Of a DNA stretch of 14,692 nt, positions 6,842 to 13,106 are shown in pieces. The DNA comes from Deltaproteobacteria bacterium. GTDB taxonomy: Bacteria > Desulfobacterota > GWC2-55-46 > DRQE01. A program made the translations under genes and the position numbers. The stretch lies in contig DAOVKH010000012.1 of NCBI GenBank assembly GCA_030631875.1, positions 1 through 14,692 of the forward strand, in the 5' to 3' direction. The notes below the pieces were generated by a model. The model saw only the letters and a list, made by a program, of their open reading frames with translations. It was not told where the DNA came from and made no database searches. Numbering within the stretch: position 1 is the first letter of the stretch; every line of letters begins with the position of its first letter.

Positions 6842-7225
6842 ATGGTAAAGCAAGTTGTTCGTACAGATAACGCGCCCGCGGCCATAGGGCCTTATTCGCA
6901 GGCCGTCATATCAAATGGCATGGTCTTCGTATCGGGGCAGATTGCGCTCGACGCGTCTTCGGGTGAGGTCGTAGGCGACACCCTCGATATACAGACGAGA
7001 AGGGTGCTGGATAACTTGAAGGCCGTAGTAGAGGCCGCAGGCTCTTCTATGGATAAGGTCATTAAGACGACCGTCTATATGACCGACCTCTCAGCCTTCA
7101 ATGAGTTGAACGGTATATACGCCGAGTATTTTTTTAATGAACCGTATCCGGCAAGAGCCACGGTAGAGGTAAGTGCCTTACCCAAGGATGTCCTTGTGGA
7201 GATAGACGCGGTAGCGAGTATCTGA
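6842..7225 (+). CDS. ridA: RidA family enamine/imine deaminase (YjgF/YER057c/UK114)
   Basis: A 127-residue RidA protein. The family hydrolyses reactive 2-aminoacrylate-type enamines and imines released by PLP enzymes such as threonine dehydratase, protecting other enzymes in the cytoplasm. The signatures are IGPYSQAV at 15-22, FVSGQIALD at 29-37, and PARATVEVSALPKDVLVEIDAVA at 103-125 (shown here as PARATVEV and VLVEIDAVA), with R105 binding the substrate carboxylate and E120 in the active site. Length is typical. AGGAAGGGGG, about 12 bases before the ATG, is a strong ribosome site. It follows relA by 25 bp and is closed by the hairpin terminator at 7249-7279, so the two genes probably form one transcript. 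Confidence 0.95.
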   Translation: MVKQVVRTDNAPAAIGPYSQAVISNGMVFVSGQIALDASSGEVVGDTLDIQTRRVLDNLKAVVEAAGSSMDKVIKTTVYMTDLSAFNELNGIYAEYFFNEPYPARATVEVSALPKDVLVEIDAVASI

Positions 7226-7248
7226 TTTAAGATTATAAAGACGTACAA

Positions 7249-7279
7249 AAAGCCCTGCAGGCTAAGCCTGCAGGGCTTT
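7249..7279. terminator. Strong bidirectional intrinsic terminator between ridA and rpmB
   Basis: A perfect 14-bp inverted repeat, AAAGCCCTGCAGGC and its complement, surrounds a TAA loop. On the minus strand the stem runs into TTTTTG, a classical U-tract for rpmB; on the plus strand it ends CTTTGGTTTG, serving ridA. It is centred between the two convergent genes. Confidence 0.92.
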
Positions 7280-7303
7280 GGTTTGTTGAGAATGTAAGTC
7301 TCG

Positions 7304-7501
7304 TTACGCCGCTGCCGTTTTTGTAATTGCTCCGGAGCGTATGCAACGTGAGCATACGTTTGCCGTTACGTTGATCGTGCCCTTCTTTATCTTTATCTTC
7401 TGAAGGTTCGGCTTCCAGCGCCTGCGAGTTTTATTGTGCGCGTGGCTTACGTTGTTACCCGTTACAGGGCCCTTACTACATACATCACATTTTGCCGCCA
7501 T
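7304..7501 (-). CDS. rpmB: 50S ribosomal protein L28 (zinc-ribbon form)
   Basis: A 65-residue basic protein of the large ribosomal subunit. It begins MAAKCDVCSKGPVTGN and contains VSHAHNKTRRRWKPNLQ, the L28 signature. Four cysteines (C5, C8, C50, C53) form the two CxxC pairs of the zinc-binding paralogue; many bacteria have the cysteine-free form instead. GGAG lies 6-7 bases before the ATG. It is convergent with ridA and shares the bidirectional terminator. The UPF0173 gene is 113 bp upstream on the same strand, so rpmB probably has its own promoter in that gap. Confidence 0.96.
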   Translation of the reverse strand: MAAKCDVCSKGPVTGNNVSHAHNKTRRRWKPNLQKIKIKKGTINVTANVCSRCIRSGAITKTAAA

Positions 7502-7558
7502 CTTAAGCTCCTTTTATTCTATTACTGCAAGTCTTTTTGGTTCAAGTCTAATCTGATA

Positions 7559-7587
7559 TTTTTACCATAACGGTCTCTTTATTGCAA
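7559..7587 (-). promoter_or_regulatory. Weak candidate promoter for rpmB
   Basis: On the minus strand TTGCAA (7587-7582) and TAAAAA (7564-7559) are 17 bp apart within an AT-rich 113-bp gap upstream of rpmB. The -10 match is modest. A second pair, TTGAAC with TAGAAT after 18 bp, is closer to the gene but would start transcription at the ribosome site. Confidence 0.25.
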
Positions 7588-7614
7588 GTAAAATACGTCT
7601 TTTAGGCAAAAAAC

Positions 7615-8277
7615 TTAAATATCTGTGCTATGGCCCGGAGCCATCAGGCGCACCTCAATCGAGCTGTCTTCGAGCTTCGCCTCGAACTCCATGGGGTCTT
7701 GTTCTATTAATTCGAATGTATCGTAGTGCATGGGAATCACCACCCTGGGCTTGATTAATCGTGTGGCCTTTACGGCGTCCGCTATGCCCATTGTGAAGTT
7801 ATCTCCTATTGGCAGGAGCGCGCAATCTACAGGGGCTATGAGTTTCATGTCCGAGTATAGAGCGGTGTCGCCTGCGTGGTAAACACTCACTCTGTCCATC
7901 GTCACTACGAAGCCGCAGGGGCTTCCGACGGCTCCTGTGTCTGTAGTCGATCCGTGAAAGGCTATAGTTAGCTTGACGTGGCCGAATGGGAATGTGAAGC
8001 CTCCGCCGATGTGCATGGGATGTCCTTTTGCACCCTTTTCCATGCAGTAGTTGACAAGCTCAAATGGCGCGATTATCGGCACGTCGTTGGCTATGGCTAT
8101 CTCGACGGCGTCGCCCAAGTGGTCGGCGTGTCCGTGGGTTACGAGAACGGCATCGACCTTAACGTCCGATGGTTTTATCTTGGCCTGCGGATTGCCGGTC
8201 AGGAATGGGTCGATTATGACGGCCTTGCCGTTTGACTCAAGGGTAAAGCATGAATGTCCGTTAAATGTAATCTTCAT
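7615..8277 (-). CDS. UPF0173 family metal-dependent hydrolase (metallo-beta-lactamase fold)
   Basis: A 220-residue cytoplasmic protein of the UPF0173 family; the cellular substrate is not established. It starts MKITFNGHSCFTLE, where H8 is a conserved family residue, and has the metal-binding T47-H48-x-H50-A51-D52-H53 (THGHADH), then HAGDTALYSDM, LPIGDNFTMG and a final VIPMHYDTF that supply the remaining ligands. Length matches relatives at about 225 residues. GGAG about 9 bases before the ATG supports the start. No partner gene is obvious; rpmB lies 113 bp downstream and the TolB-like gene ends 110 bp upstream. Confidence 0.92.
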   Translation of the reverse strand: MKITFNGHSCFTLESNGKAVIIDPFLTGNPQAKIKPSDVKVDAVLVTHGHADHLGDAVEIAIANDVPIIAPFELVNYCMEKGAKGHPMHIGGGFTFPFGHVKLTIAFHGSTTDTGAVGSPCGFVVTMDRVSVYHAGDTALYSDMKLIAPVDCALLPIGDNFTMGIADAVKATRLIKPRVVIPMHYDTFELIEQDPMEFEAKLEDSSIEVRLMAPGHSTDI

Positions 8278-8387
8278 TTCTATATACTCCTTTTAGATTG
8301 TTTAAGATAGGTAACGTAAAGATTTGATTATTAGTTCGGCTCATCTGCTACCCGTAGATGTTCTATTCAGAAAGATGTGAGTAGGGG

Positions 8388-9320
8388 TTACCGTGTAAGT
8401 TTAAGCTTGGCACTCCAATCTATTATAAAGCCAGGGACTGTCATTAAGTCGCCCGATTTTATATCTACAATAATTCCTCTTCTCGAGCCTTCATATCCAG
8501 TAGAAAAAGCAATAAATTCTCCATAAGGTGACCATACTGGGGCGAAATGATATAGTTTCTTTTTGTCTTCGTATATTTTTTTAACATTACTGCCATCTGA
8601 ATTCATCATATAGATTCTTGAAAGATACGATACGTTATTATCTGTTGCCTGAAAAGCCCACTTCGTCATATCGGGTGATAAAGCAAGGTTGGCGAAATTT
8701 GAAAGATTGACTGGTAGTGAAGTTTCTCGTATTTGTTGCCCCTCCATATTGAATGTTAACATACTCTTACTGTCAGTGGAAATGGCAAGAAAAACCAACT
8801 TTGTATCGTTCAGCCAACGAATAGAATGAAATTGATTTGGGAAAGGTTTGCCTTTTACAATAAGTCTTATTTGTTTTGTTTTAAGATTATAAACTTCAAT
8901 AGACCTACCGATTTTTCCTAAAGAAACTTCTCTTTGAGAAATGAATGCAATTAAATTGCCCGAAGGGGAGTAGCGTGCGCCGGCACCTTTGAATAACCGT
9001 AGTGATTTTTTAATAGAAAGAGAATGCTCGTATGTATAACCATCGTTGCGGTTGAACCAGAGGATATGTTGCCCATCTGAAGACAAGTCTCCCGTAGGTA
9101 TTTGCTTGCCGGTAATTAAAAGACGCGGTTCCCAATTGGATTTATTCGACATGTGCCATAATTGTTTCTCGGCAATTTCAGCGCTCTCGCCGTTATCGTC
9201 TTTATAAAATGTTTTGGAAAAAATTATCGTTGAATCAGGAAGAGTTAACTCGGCAATTGAATCGGTTGTTATAAGAATGGAAAATAAGACTACCATTATG
9301 TGAAGTATAATTTTTTTCAT
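8388..9320 (-). CDS. Secreted TolB-like beta-propeller protein (WD40-like PD40 repeats), probably acquired
   Basis: A 310-residue protein with an N-terminal signal peptide (MKKIILHIMVVLFSILIT, cleavage likely after SIA at residue 23). The mature part contains degenerate PD40/TolB-type repeats: TGDLSSDGQHILWF, RYSPSGNLIAFIS, ALSPDMTKWAFQA and VWSPYGEFIAFST, each a blade motif of the SPDG-x-x-IAF type. Such propellers usually serve as periplasmic binding scaffolds; the partner is unknown. No enzyme residues are evident. GGGAG lies 8 bases before the ATG. The gene is much richer in A+T than its neighbours: the 60-base line at 8881 holds 17 G+C and that at 8761 holds 24, against 35 at 9661, and codons such as AAA, TTT and AAT dominate. 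This suggests recent transfer. It follows the desulfidase gene in the same direction. Confidence 0.8.
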   Translation of the reverse strand: MKKIILHIMVVLFSILITTDSIAELTLPDSTIIFSKTFYKDDNGESAEIAEKQLWHMSNKSNWEPRLLITGKQIPTGDLSSDGQHILWFNRNDGYTYEHSLSIKKSLRLFKGAGARYSPSGNLIAFISQREVSLGKIGRSIEVYNLKTKQIRLIVKGKPFPNQFHSIRWLNDTKLVFLAISTDSKSMLTFNMEGQQIRETSLPVNLSNFANLALSPDMTKWAFQATDNNVSYLSRIYMMNSDGSNVKKIYEDKKKLYHFAPVWSPYGEFIAFSTGYEGSRRGIIVDIKSGDLMTVPGFIIDWSAKLKLTR

Positions 9321-9347
9321 CCTTTAATCTCCCTTTATTTGTTCCTT

Positions 9348-9370
9348 GGTTAGATTATACTAATCTAACC
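9348..9370. repeat. Perfect 10-bp inverted repeat between the TolB-like and desulfidase genes
   Basis: GGTTAGATTA and TAATCTAACC flank a 3-base centre (TAC). The TAG stop of the desulfidase gene lies inside it, and it ends 28 bases before the TolB-like start. No T-run follows on either side, so it is a poor terminator; an operator, a processing site or a scar of insertion are possible. Confidence 0.55.
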
Positions 9371-9818
9371 CATATGTCGCTATGCCCGCCTCTTTAAGCA
9401 TCGCCGTTGTTACGCCAACCCCCGAAACCTTCTTACCGTCCTTGCTGACGGCATTAACGCCACAGCTCGGACTGCCTTCTTTGAGTAGGGCGACTTTAAC
9501 GCCCTTGGCCTCTGCGGCCTTGAGTACTTTCTTGGCACCTCTTAGAAACTCAGCGGTAACGTCCGTGCCAGCCTCATCAATTACCTGAACTTGACCTTTA
9601 AGTACGTCGATGCCGTCGCCCGTAGTTGAGTTTATCTCTGCTTTATTGCGAGGTGTCGGTAGGCCGCCCAACTCTTCGGGACACATTGGCAAGGGAGTTC
9701 TGCCCTTAAGCAGGTCTTCCACAGTAGCACTCCTTGCATCCTTGCCGTCGTACCTGCAATTGATGCCAAGGAGGCAGGCACTTACGATTACGCTTTCTTT
9801 AATATCTTCCGTGCTCAC
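9360..9818 (-). CDS. DUF523 family protein, TudS-type Fe-S desulfidase
   Basis: A 152-residue protein of the DUF523 family. Characterised members (TudS) are [4Fe-4S] enzymes that remove sulfur from 2-thiouracil or related thiolated bases. The three cysteines expected to hold the cluster are present: C15 in SACLLGINCRYDG, C46 in PMCPEELGGLPTPR, and C119 in EGSPSCG. C21 is an additional cysteine in the conserved CRYDG. Length is typical for a stand-alone DUF523 protein. The start is GTG 9818, and the GTGA overlap with the purN stop (4 bp) implies translational coupling. Its position behind purM-purN suggests a link with base metabolism or salvage, which is inference; the thiouracil activity is known for the family, not for this protein. 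Confidence 0.85.
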   Translation of the reverse strand: MSTEDIKESVIVSACLLGINCRYDGKDARSATVEDLLKGRTPLPMCPEELGGLPTPRNKAEINSTTGDGIDVLKGQVQVIDEAGTDVTAEFLRGAKKVLKAAEAKGVKVALLKEGSPSCGVNAVSKDGKKVSGVGVTTAMLKEAGIATYGLD

Positions 9819-10474
9819 CCCTTAACGGGCGGGTTTGTGAGAGACACTTCCGCGTCAACCTTAGAGTCATTAATCATTACCTGCTGGCCTTTGACTGTAA
9901 CTCGGCCTTCTACTATGAGCCTTACGGCCTCAGGGTATATGCGGTGTTCTTCTTTTAGTATGCGTATGGAGAGTTCCCTTACTGTGTCGTTATTTAATAC
10001 GGGTACGACAGCCTGAATTATAATCGGCCCTGTGTCTACGCCCGTATCGATAAAGTGTACGGTGCACCCGGAGAAGCGGACACCGGCCTTTAGGGCGGCC
10101 TCCTGTACGTCGAGTCCGGGGAAGCTCGGTAATAGCGAAGGGTGGATGTTTATTATCTTCAAAGGAAATGCTTCTATGATGACGGGGCTGAGTATACGCA
10201 TGAAGCCTGCCAGCACTACAAGCTCTACGCCGTAGCCCTTGAGTACCCGTATGACTTCTCTGTCGTACTCTTCTCGAACGGGGTAGTCGGCCTTTGTGAT
10301 TACTTCCGTAGGTATCTTGTGTTCCTTTGCACGCGCGAGCGCACCGGCATCTACCTGATCGCTTATGACGACGGCTACCTTGCAGAGAATACGTCCGGAC
10401 TCTACTTCGTCTATTATGGCCTGCAGATTGGAGCCTCCGCCGGAGGCGAGTACGGCTATAGTGTTACCTGACAT
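9815..10474 (-). CDS. purN: Phosphoribosylglycinamide formyltransferase (GART), folate-dependent
   Basis: A 219-residue cytoplasmic enzyme of de novo purine synthesis, transferring a formyl group from 10-formyltetrahydrofolate to GAR to make FGAR. It has the N-terminal phosphate-binding ASGGGSNLQAI at 10-20, LAGFMRILSP at 88-97, and the catalytic set N109, H111 (IINIHPSLLPSFPG) and D147 (FIDTGVDTGPII), with the 38-residue N-to-D spacing of the E. coli enzyme. AAGGGA sits about 8 bases before the ATG. It follows purM after 19 bp and overlaps the desulfidase gene by 4 bp, so all three are probably one operon. Confidence 0.97.
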   Translation of the reverse strand: MSGNTIAVLASGGGSNLQAIIDEVESGRILCKVAVVISDQVDAGALARAKEHKIPTEVITKADYPVREEYDREVIRVLKGYGVELVVLAGFMRILSPVIIEAFPLKIINIHPSLLPSFPGLDVQEAALKAGVRFSGCTVHFIDTGVDTGPIIIQAVVPVLNNDTVRELSIRILKEEHRIYPEAVRLIVEGRVTVKGQQVMINDSKVDAEVSLTNPPVKG

Positions 10475-10493
10475 GAGTCTATCCCTTGGGGGT

Positions 10494-11534
10494 TTATAGG
10501 AACTCTACAGAGCGCTTCTTTGAAGTCTTCTTTGTGATTGTACCAATGACGAATGGCTTGGTATCCAAGCTCTTTAGCTTCTTTATAGCGGCCGCGGCAT
10601 CTTTCTTGCGGACTACGACGACCATGCCTATGCCGTAATTAAATGTACGGAGCATCTCGCTCTGCTCTACACCTGCCTCGTTCTCAATTAGCTTAAATAC
10701 CGGTGGCACGGGCCATGAGCCTAACTCAATGCTCGCCGCCACACCCTTCGGTAAGATCCTTGGCAGGTTTTCTGTGAGGCCGCCGCCTGTAATGTGTGCA
10801 AGCCCTAAGACCTTTGTTGTCTTCATTAGTTTAAGGAGTGCGTTAACGTATATCTTCGTAGGTGCGAGGAGTTCGTTCTCAAGTGTTCTTCTAAGCCCTT
10901 TAGGCTTATCCTTCAATTTGAGCTTCAGCTTATCGAAGAAGACCTTCCTTGCCAGTGAGTAGCCGTTACTGTGCAGGCCATTCGAGGCGAGTCCTATGAT
11001 GGTATCGCCGGCCTTGATATTCTTGCCGTCTATCATCTTGGATTTGTCCACTACGCCGACGGAGAAGCCCGCTAAGTCGTATTCGCCTTGCTTGTATAGC
11101 CCCGGCATCTCGGCCGTCTCTCCGCCTATTAGGGCGCACCCTGAGTCCTTACAGCCTTTGGCGATACCTGAGATTACCTTTGCGGCCTTCTTTGCCGTGA
11201 GTTTGCTCGTTGCGAAGTAATCGAGGAAGAACAGCGGCTCGGCGCCGACTGTAATAATATCATTGACGCACATGGCAACGAGGTCTATGCCGATGGTATT
11301 GTGTCTATCTGCCATGAAGGCGACCTTAAGCTTAGTGCCGACGCCGTCAGTCGATGAGACGAGTACAGGGTCTTTCATTCCCTTGAATTTACCTGAGAAG
11401 GAGGCGCCAAAGCCTCCGATACCTGTCAGTACGCCACTTCGGGCGGTCGACCTCGCGAGAGGTTTTATCATATCGACGAGGCGTTCGCCTTCGTTTATAT
11501 CCACACCTGAGTCTTTGTAAGTCAGTCTTTTCAT
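10494..11534 (-). CDS. purM: Phosphoribosylformylglycinamidine cyclo-ligase (AIR synthetase)
   Basis: A 346-residue (from ATG 11534) ATP-dependent enzyme converting FGAM to AIR, the step after FGAM synthetase. Diagnostic segments are YKDSGVDINEG at 6-16, VLVSSTDGVGTKLK at 57-70, GIDLVAMCVNDI, ALIGGETAEMPG, SNGLHSNGYSLAR and AHITGGGLTENLPR. The frame can be extended to GTG 11558 (8 residues more), but relatives start near MKRLTYKDSGV, so ATG 11534 is preferred. Neither start has a convincing ribosome site; TTAAGGGG overlaps the GTG. A TTGACT 35-40 bases upstream of the ATG is a possible -35 box with no good -10. It heads the purM-purN-desulfidase cluster. Confidence 0.96.
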   Translation of the reverse strand: MKRLTYKDSGVDINEGERLVDMIKPLARSTARSGVLTGIGGFGASFSGKFKGMKDPVLVSSTDGVGTKLKVAFMADRHNTIGIDLVAMCVNDIITVGAEPLFFLDYFATSKLTAKKAAKVISGIAKGCKDSGCALIGGETAEMPGLYKQGEYDLAGFSVGVVDKSKMIDGKNIKAGDTIIGLASNGLHSNGYSLARKVFFDKLKLKLKDKPKGLRRTLENELLAPTKIYVNALLKLMKTTKVLGLAHITGGGLTENLPRILPKGVAASIELGSWPVPPVFKLIENEAGVEQSEMLRTFNYGIGMVVVVRKKDAAAAIKKLKSLDTKPFVIGTITKKTSKKRSVEFL

Positions 11535-11659
11535 AGAGATAAGAATAATCCAAAGCACCCCTTAAAGTCAATTGAATAGTAGTAGTCGTCCTATCTTTTA
11601 CTTAAGAAGTCTTCGAGATTAACTTGCCGTGGAATATGTGAATAATTATTTGTGCAGGC

Positions 11660-11675
11660 GCACTAATAATAGTGC
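11660..11675. repeat. Inverted repeat upstream of the sigma-54 site, candidate activator site
   Basis: GCACTA and TAGTGC flank ATAA, a perfect 6+4+6 palindrome. A further GTGC at 11652-11655 pairs with its left arm (GTGC-AGGC-GCAC). The element lies about 120 bp before the transcription start predicted from the sigma-54 site, a usual distance for an enhancer-binding activator. The half-sites resemble NtrC sites, but NtrC sites normally have a spacer one base shorter. Confidence 0.4.
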
Positions 11676-11761
11676 ATAAATGTAAGGCTTTAGGATGGGA
11701 TGGCAGAGGTGGCTTTAGCTAACTCTTTAGAATCGTTCCTGTTTTTATTTTTCTTTCTTCT

Positions 11762-11777
11762 TGGCATGCATGTTGCA
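11762..11777 (+). promoter_or_regulatory. Sigma-54 (RpoN) promoter of spoVG
   Basis: TGGCATGCATGTTGCA matches the sigma-54 consensus TGGCACG-N4-TTGCW with one mismatch. The invariant GG (11763-11764) and GC (11775-11776) are 10 bases apart, as required. A T-rich tract (GTTTTTATTTTTCTTTC) lies just upstream. Transcription would start near 11788, about 64 bases before the spoVG ATG. The 293-bp gap 11559-11851 contains no gene that I can support. Confidence 0.7.
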
Positions 11778-11851
11778 TTATTTAACTATATCTACCAGTA
11801 ATGTTTCGCTTAGATGTGGTCTAATCTTTAACGGTCAGAGAGGAGAGGGTA

Positions 11852-12169
11852 ATGGATATCACGGAAGTTAGTGTATTGCCTGTAGATGGAGACGAGAGAC
11901 TAAAGGCCTACGTCAGTATTAAGTTGGCCGGTTGTTTTATGGTGAGGGATATGAAGATAATCAAAGGTAATGCCGGATACTTTGTGGCAATGCCCGCAAA
12001 GAGGATGAAGGACGGCACATATAAAGATATATTCCATCCGCTCGATAAGCCTACGAGACAGGTGATGGAGGGTAAGATTATGAATGAGTACCTATCGATG
12101 CTTCGCAGTAGATGTGAAGGGTCGGTCTCAGCGCCTATGCCACAAAGTCTCTACGAGGCTACGGCCTGA
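11852..12169 (+). CDS. spoVG: SpoVG family regulatory protein
   Basis: A 105-residue SpoVG protein. Known members are small DNA- and RNA-binding regulators, first described in Bacillus sporulation septation and present in many non-sporulating bacteria. The family core is clear: MDITEVSVLPV, LKAYVSIKLAGCFMVRDMKI at 17-36, GNAGYFVAMPAKR at 39-51, and YKDIFHPLDKPTRQ at 57-70. The C-terminal tail after about residue 85 is not conserved. A strong ribosome site, AGGAGAGGG (11841-11849), precedes the ATG. The gene is monocistronic by context: a sigma-54 type promoter in front and a hairpin terminator behind. Targets cannot be read from the sequence. Confidence 0.95.
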   Translation: MDITEVSVLPVDGDERLKAYVSIKLAGCFMVRDMKIIKGNAGYFVAMPAKRMKDGTYKDIFHPLDKPTRQVMEGKIMNEYLSMLRSRCEGSVSAPMPQSLYEATA

Positions 12170-12203
12170 TATAATTAAATAAAATGATGTATCCTCCCAA
12201 ATG

Positions 12204-12252
12204 CCCTGGGTCTTCATAGTTTTTTATGTAAGGCTCCGGGTTTTCTGTTTTT
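12204..12252 (+). terminator. Intrinsic terminator of spoVG
   Basis: An imperfect stem (12204-12240) pairs CCC with GGG, GGGTCTT with AAGGCTC (two wobbles), and CATA with TATG around a GTTTTT loop, with one mismatch and one bulged T. It is followed by TTTTCTGTTTTT. It lies 35 bases after the spoVG stop. Between it and rfbA (12253-12368) I see only AT-rich DNA, presumably holding the rfb promoter, but no confident -35/-10 pair. Confidence 0.65.
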
Positions 12253-12368
12253 ATATCCTGCTGATATATATATAACGTAGTACCCTTTCTCTGGACTTAG
12301 CCCCTTAAAGTTGTTAGAGTTACTATGGTTTTCTAAGTATCTTTATATAGTTAAAAAGGGGGTAAGAA

Positions 12369-13097
12369 GTGAAGGGTATAATACTTGCCGGAGGGCTTGG
12401 TTCAAGGCTCAATCCGCTCACAAAGGTTACTAATAAGCATCTGCTCCCGGTCTACGACGAGCCGATGATATACTATCCCATACGATGCCTCGTCAATGCC
12501 GGAGTAACCGATATTATGGTCGTTACAGGCGGCAATAATGCCGGAGATTTTCTGAAGCTCCTCGGCAATGGCAAGGACTTTGGGCTTAAGCACCTTAACT
12601 ACACCTATCAGGTCGGGGAGGGTGGCATAGCCGAGGCACTGGGGCTTTGCGAGCACTTTGCGGATGACGAGGATATTTGCGTCGTTCTTGGCGATAATAT
12701 AATAGAGAATAATATAAAAGACTCGGTAGACGCATTCCGAGCCCAAGGCGGCGGGGCAAAGATTATACTCAAGGCCGTCGAAGACCCGGAGCGTTTCGGA
12801 GTGCCTACGATAGAGGGCGAAAAGATATTAAAGATAGAGGAAAAACCCGATAAGCCCGCCTCTAACTACGCCGTCATAGGCATCTATATGTATGACCATA
12901 CGGTCTTCGATATAATTAAAACACTTAAACCCTCGGGCAGGGGCGAGCTTGAGATAACCGACGTAAATAATGCCTATATAGAGCGCGGTAACCTCACTTG
13001 GGGTGAGCTCGAAGGCTGGTGGACAGATGCCGGAACCTTTGAATCCCTTCTGCACGCCAATAAACTTGTCGCTGATACCGGCGCTAATAATACATAA
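12369..13097 (+). CDS. rfbA: Glucose-1-phosphate thymidylyltransferase, short form
   Basis: A 242-residue nucleotidyltransferase that makes dTDP-glucose from glucose-1-phosphate and dTTP, the first step towards dTDP-L-rhamnose. Motifs: nucleotide-binding GGLGSRLNPLTKVTNKHLLP at 8-27, YDEPMIYYPI at 29-38, and metal-binding VLGDN at 106-110; then IEEKPDKPASNYAVIGIYMY and the GWWTDAGT region near the end. Classical RmlA is about 290 residues; this lacks the final 50 or so, which in RmlA contribute to dimer and allosteric dTDP-rhamnose binding. The start is GTG with AGGGGG about 8 bases upstream. It opens the rfbA-D-C-B operon, with rfbD 9 bp downstream. The neighbours support the thymidylyl role; another sugar nucleotide is possible. 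Confidence 0.9.
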   Translation: MKGIILAGGLGSRLNPLTKVTNKHLLPVYDEPMIYYPIRCLVNAGVTDIMVVTGGNNAGDFLKLLGNGKDFGLKHLNYTYQVGEGGIAEALGLCEHFADDEDICVVLGDNIIENNIKDSVDAFRAQGGGAKIILKAVEDPERFGVPTIEGEKILKIEEKPDKPASNYAVIGIYMYDHTVFDIIKTLKPSGRGELEITDVNNAYIERGNLTWGELEGWWTDAGTFESLLHANKLVADTGANNT

Positions 13098-13106
13098 GGA
13101 TTAGAT

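Noticed and set aside
8342..8360. Stem-loop CATCT...AGATG behind the TolB-like gene, with a partial match to the palindrome at 4589-4601 (shared ATCTACGG)
   Set aside because: Short and imperfect, no T-run, and the resemblance follows largely from both being palindromes; not enough for a shared operator.
11535..11558. Eight-residue N-terminal extension of purM from GTG 11558
   Set aside because: The added residues (MLWIILIS) are not found at the start of PurM relatives as I know them, and the purine-rich stretch overlaps the GTG instead of sitting at ribosome-site distance.
11559..11851. Possible small RNA or small gene in the 293-bp gap before spoVG
   Set aside because: No open frame with a ribosome site and no promoter-terminator pair apart from the sigma-54 element of spoVG.
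12303..12354. Candidate promoter elements before rfbA (TTGTTA with TAAGTA, TATATAG)
   Set aside because: Matches are poor and several alternatives are equally good in AT-rich DNA, so no single promoter can be supported.
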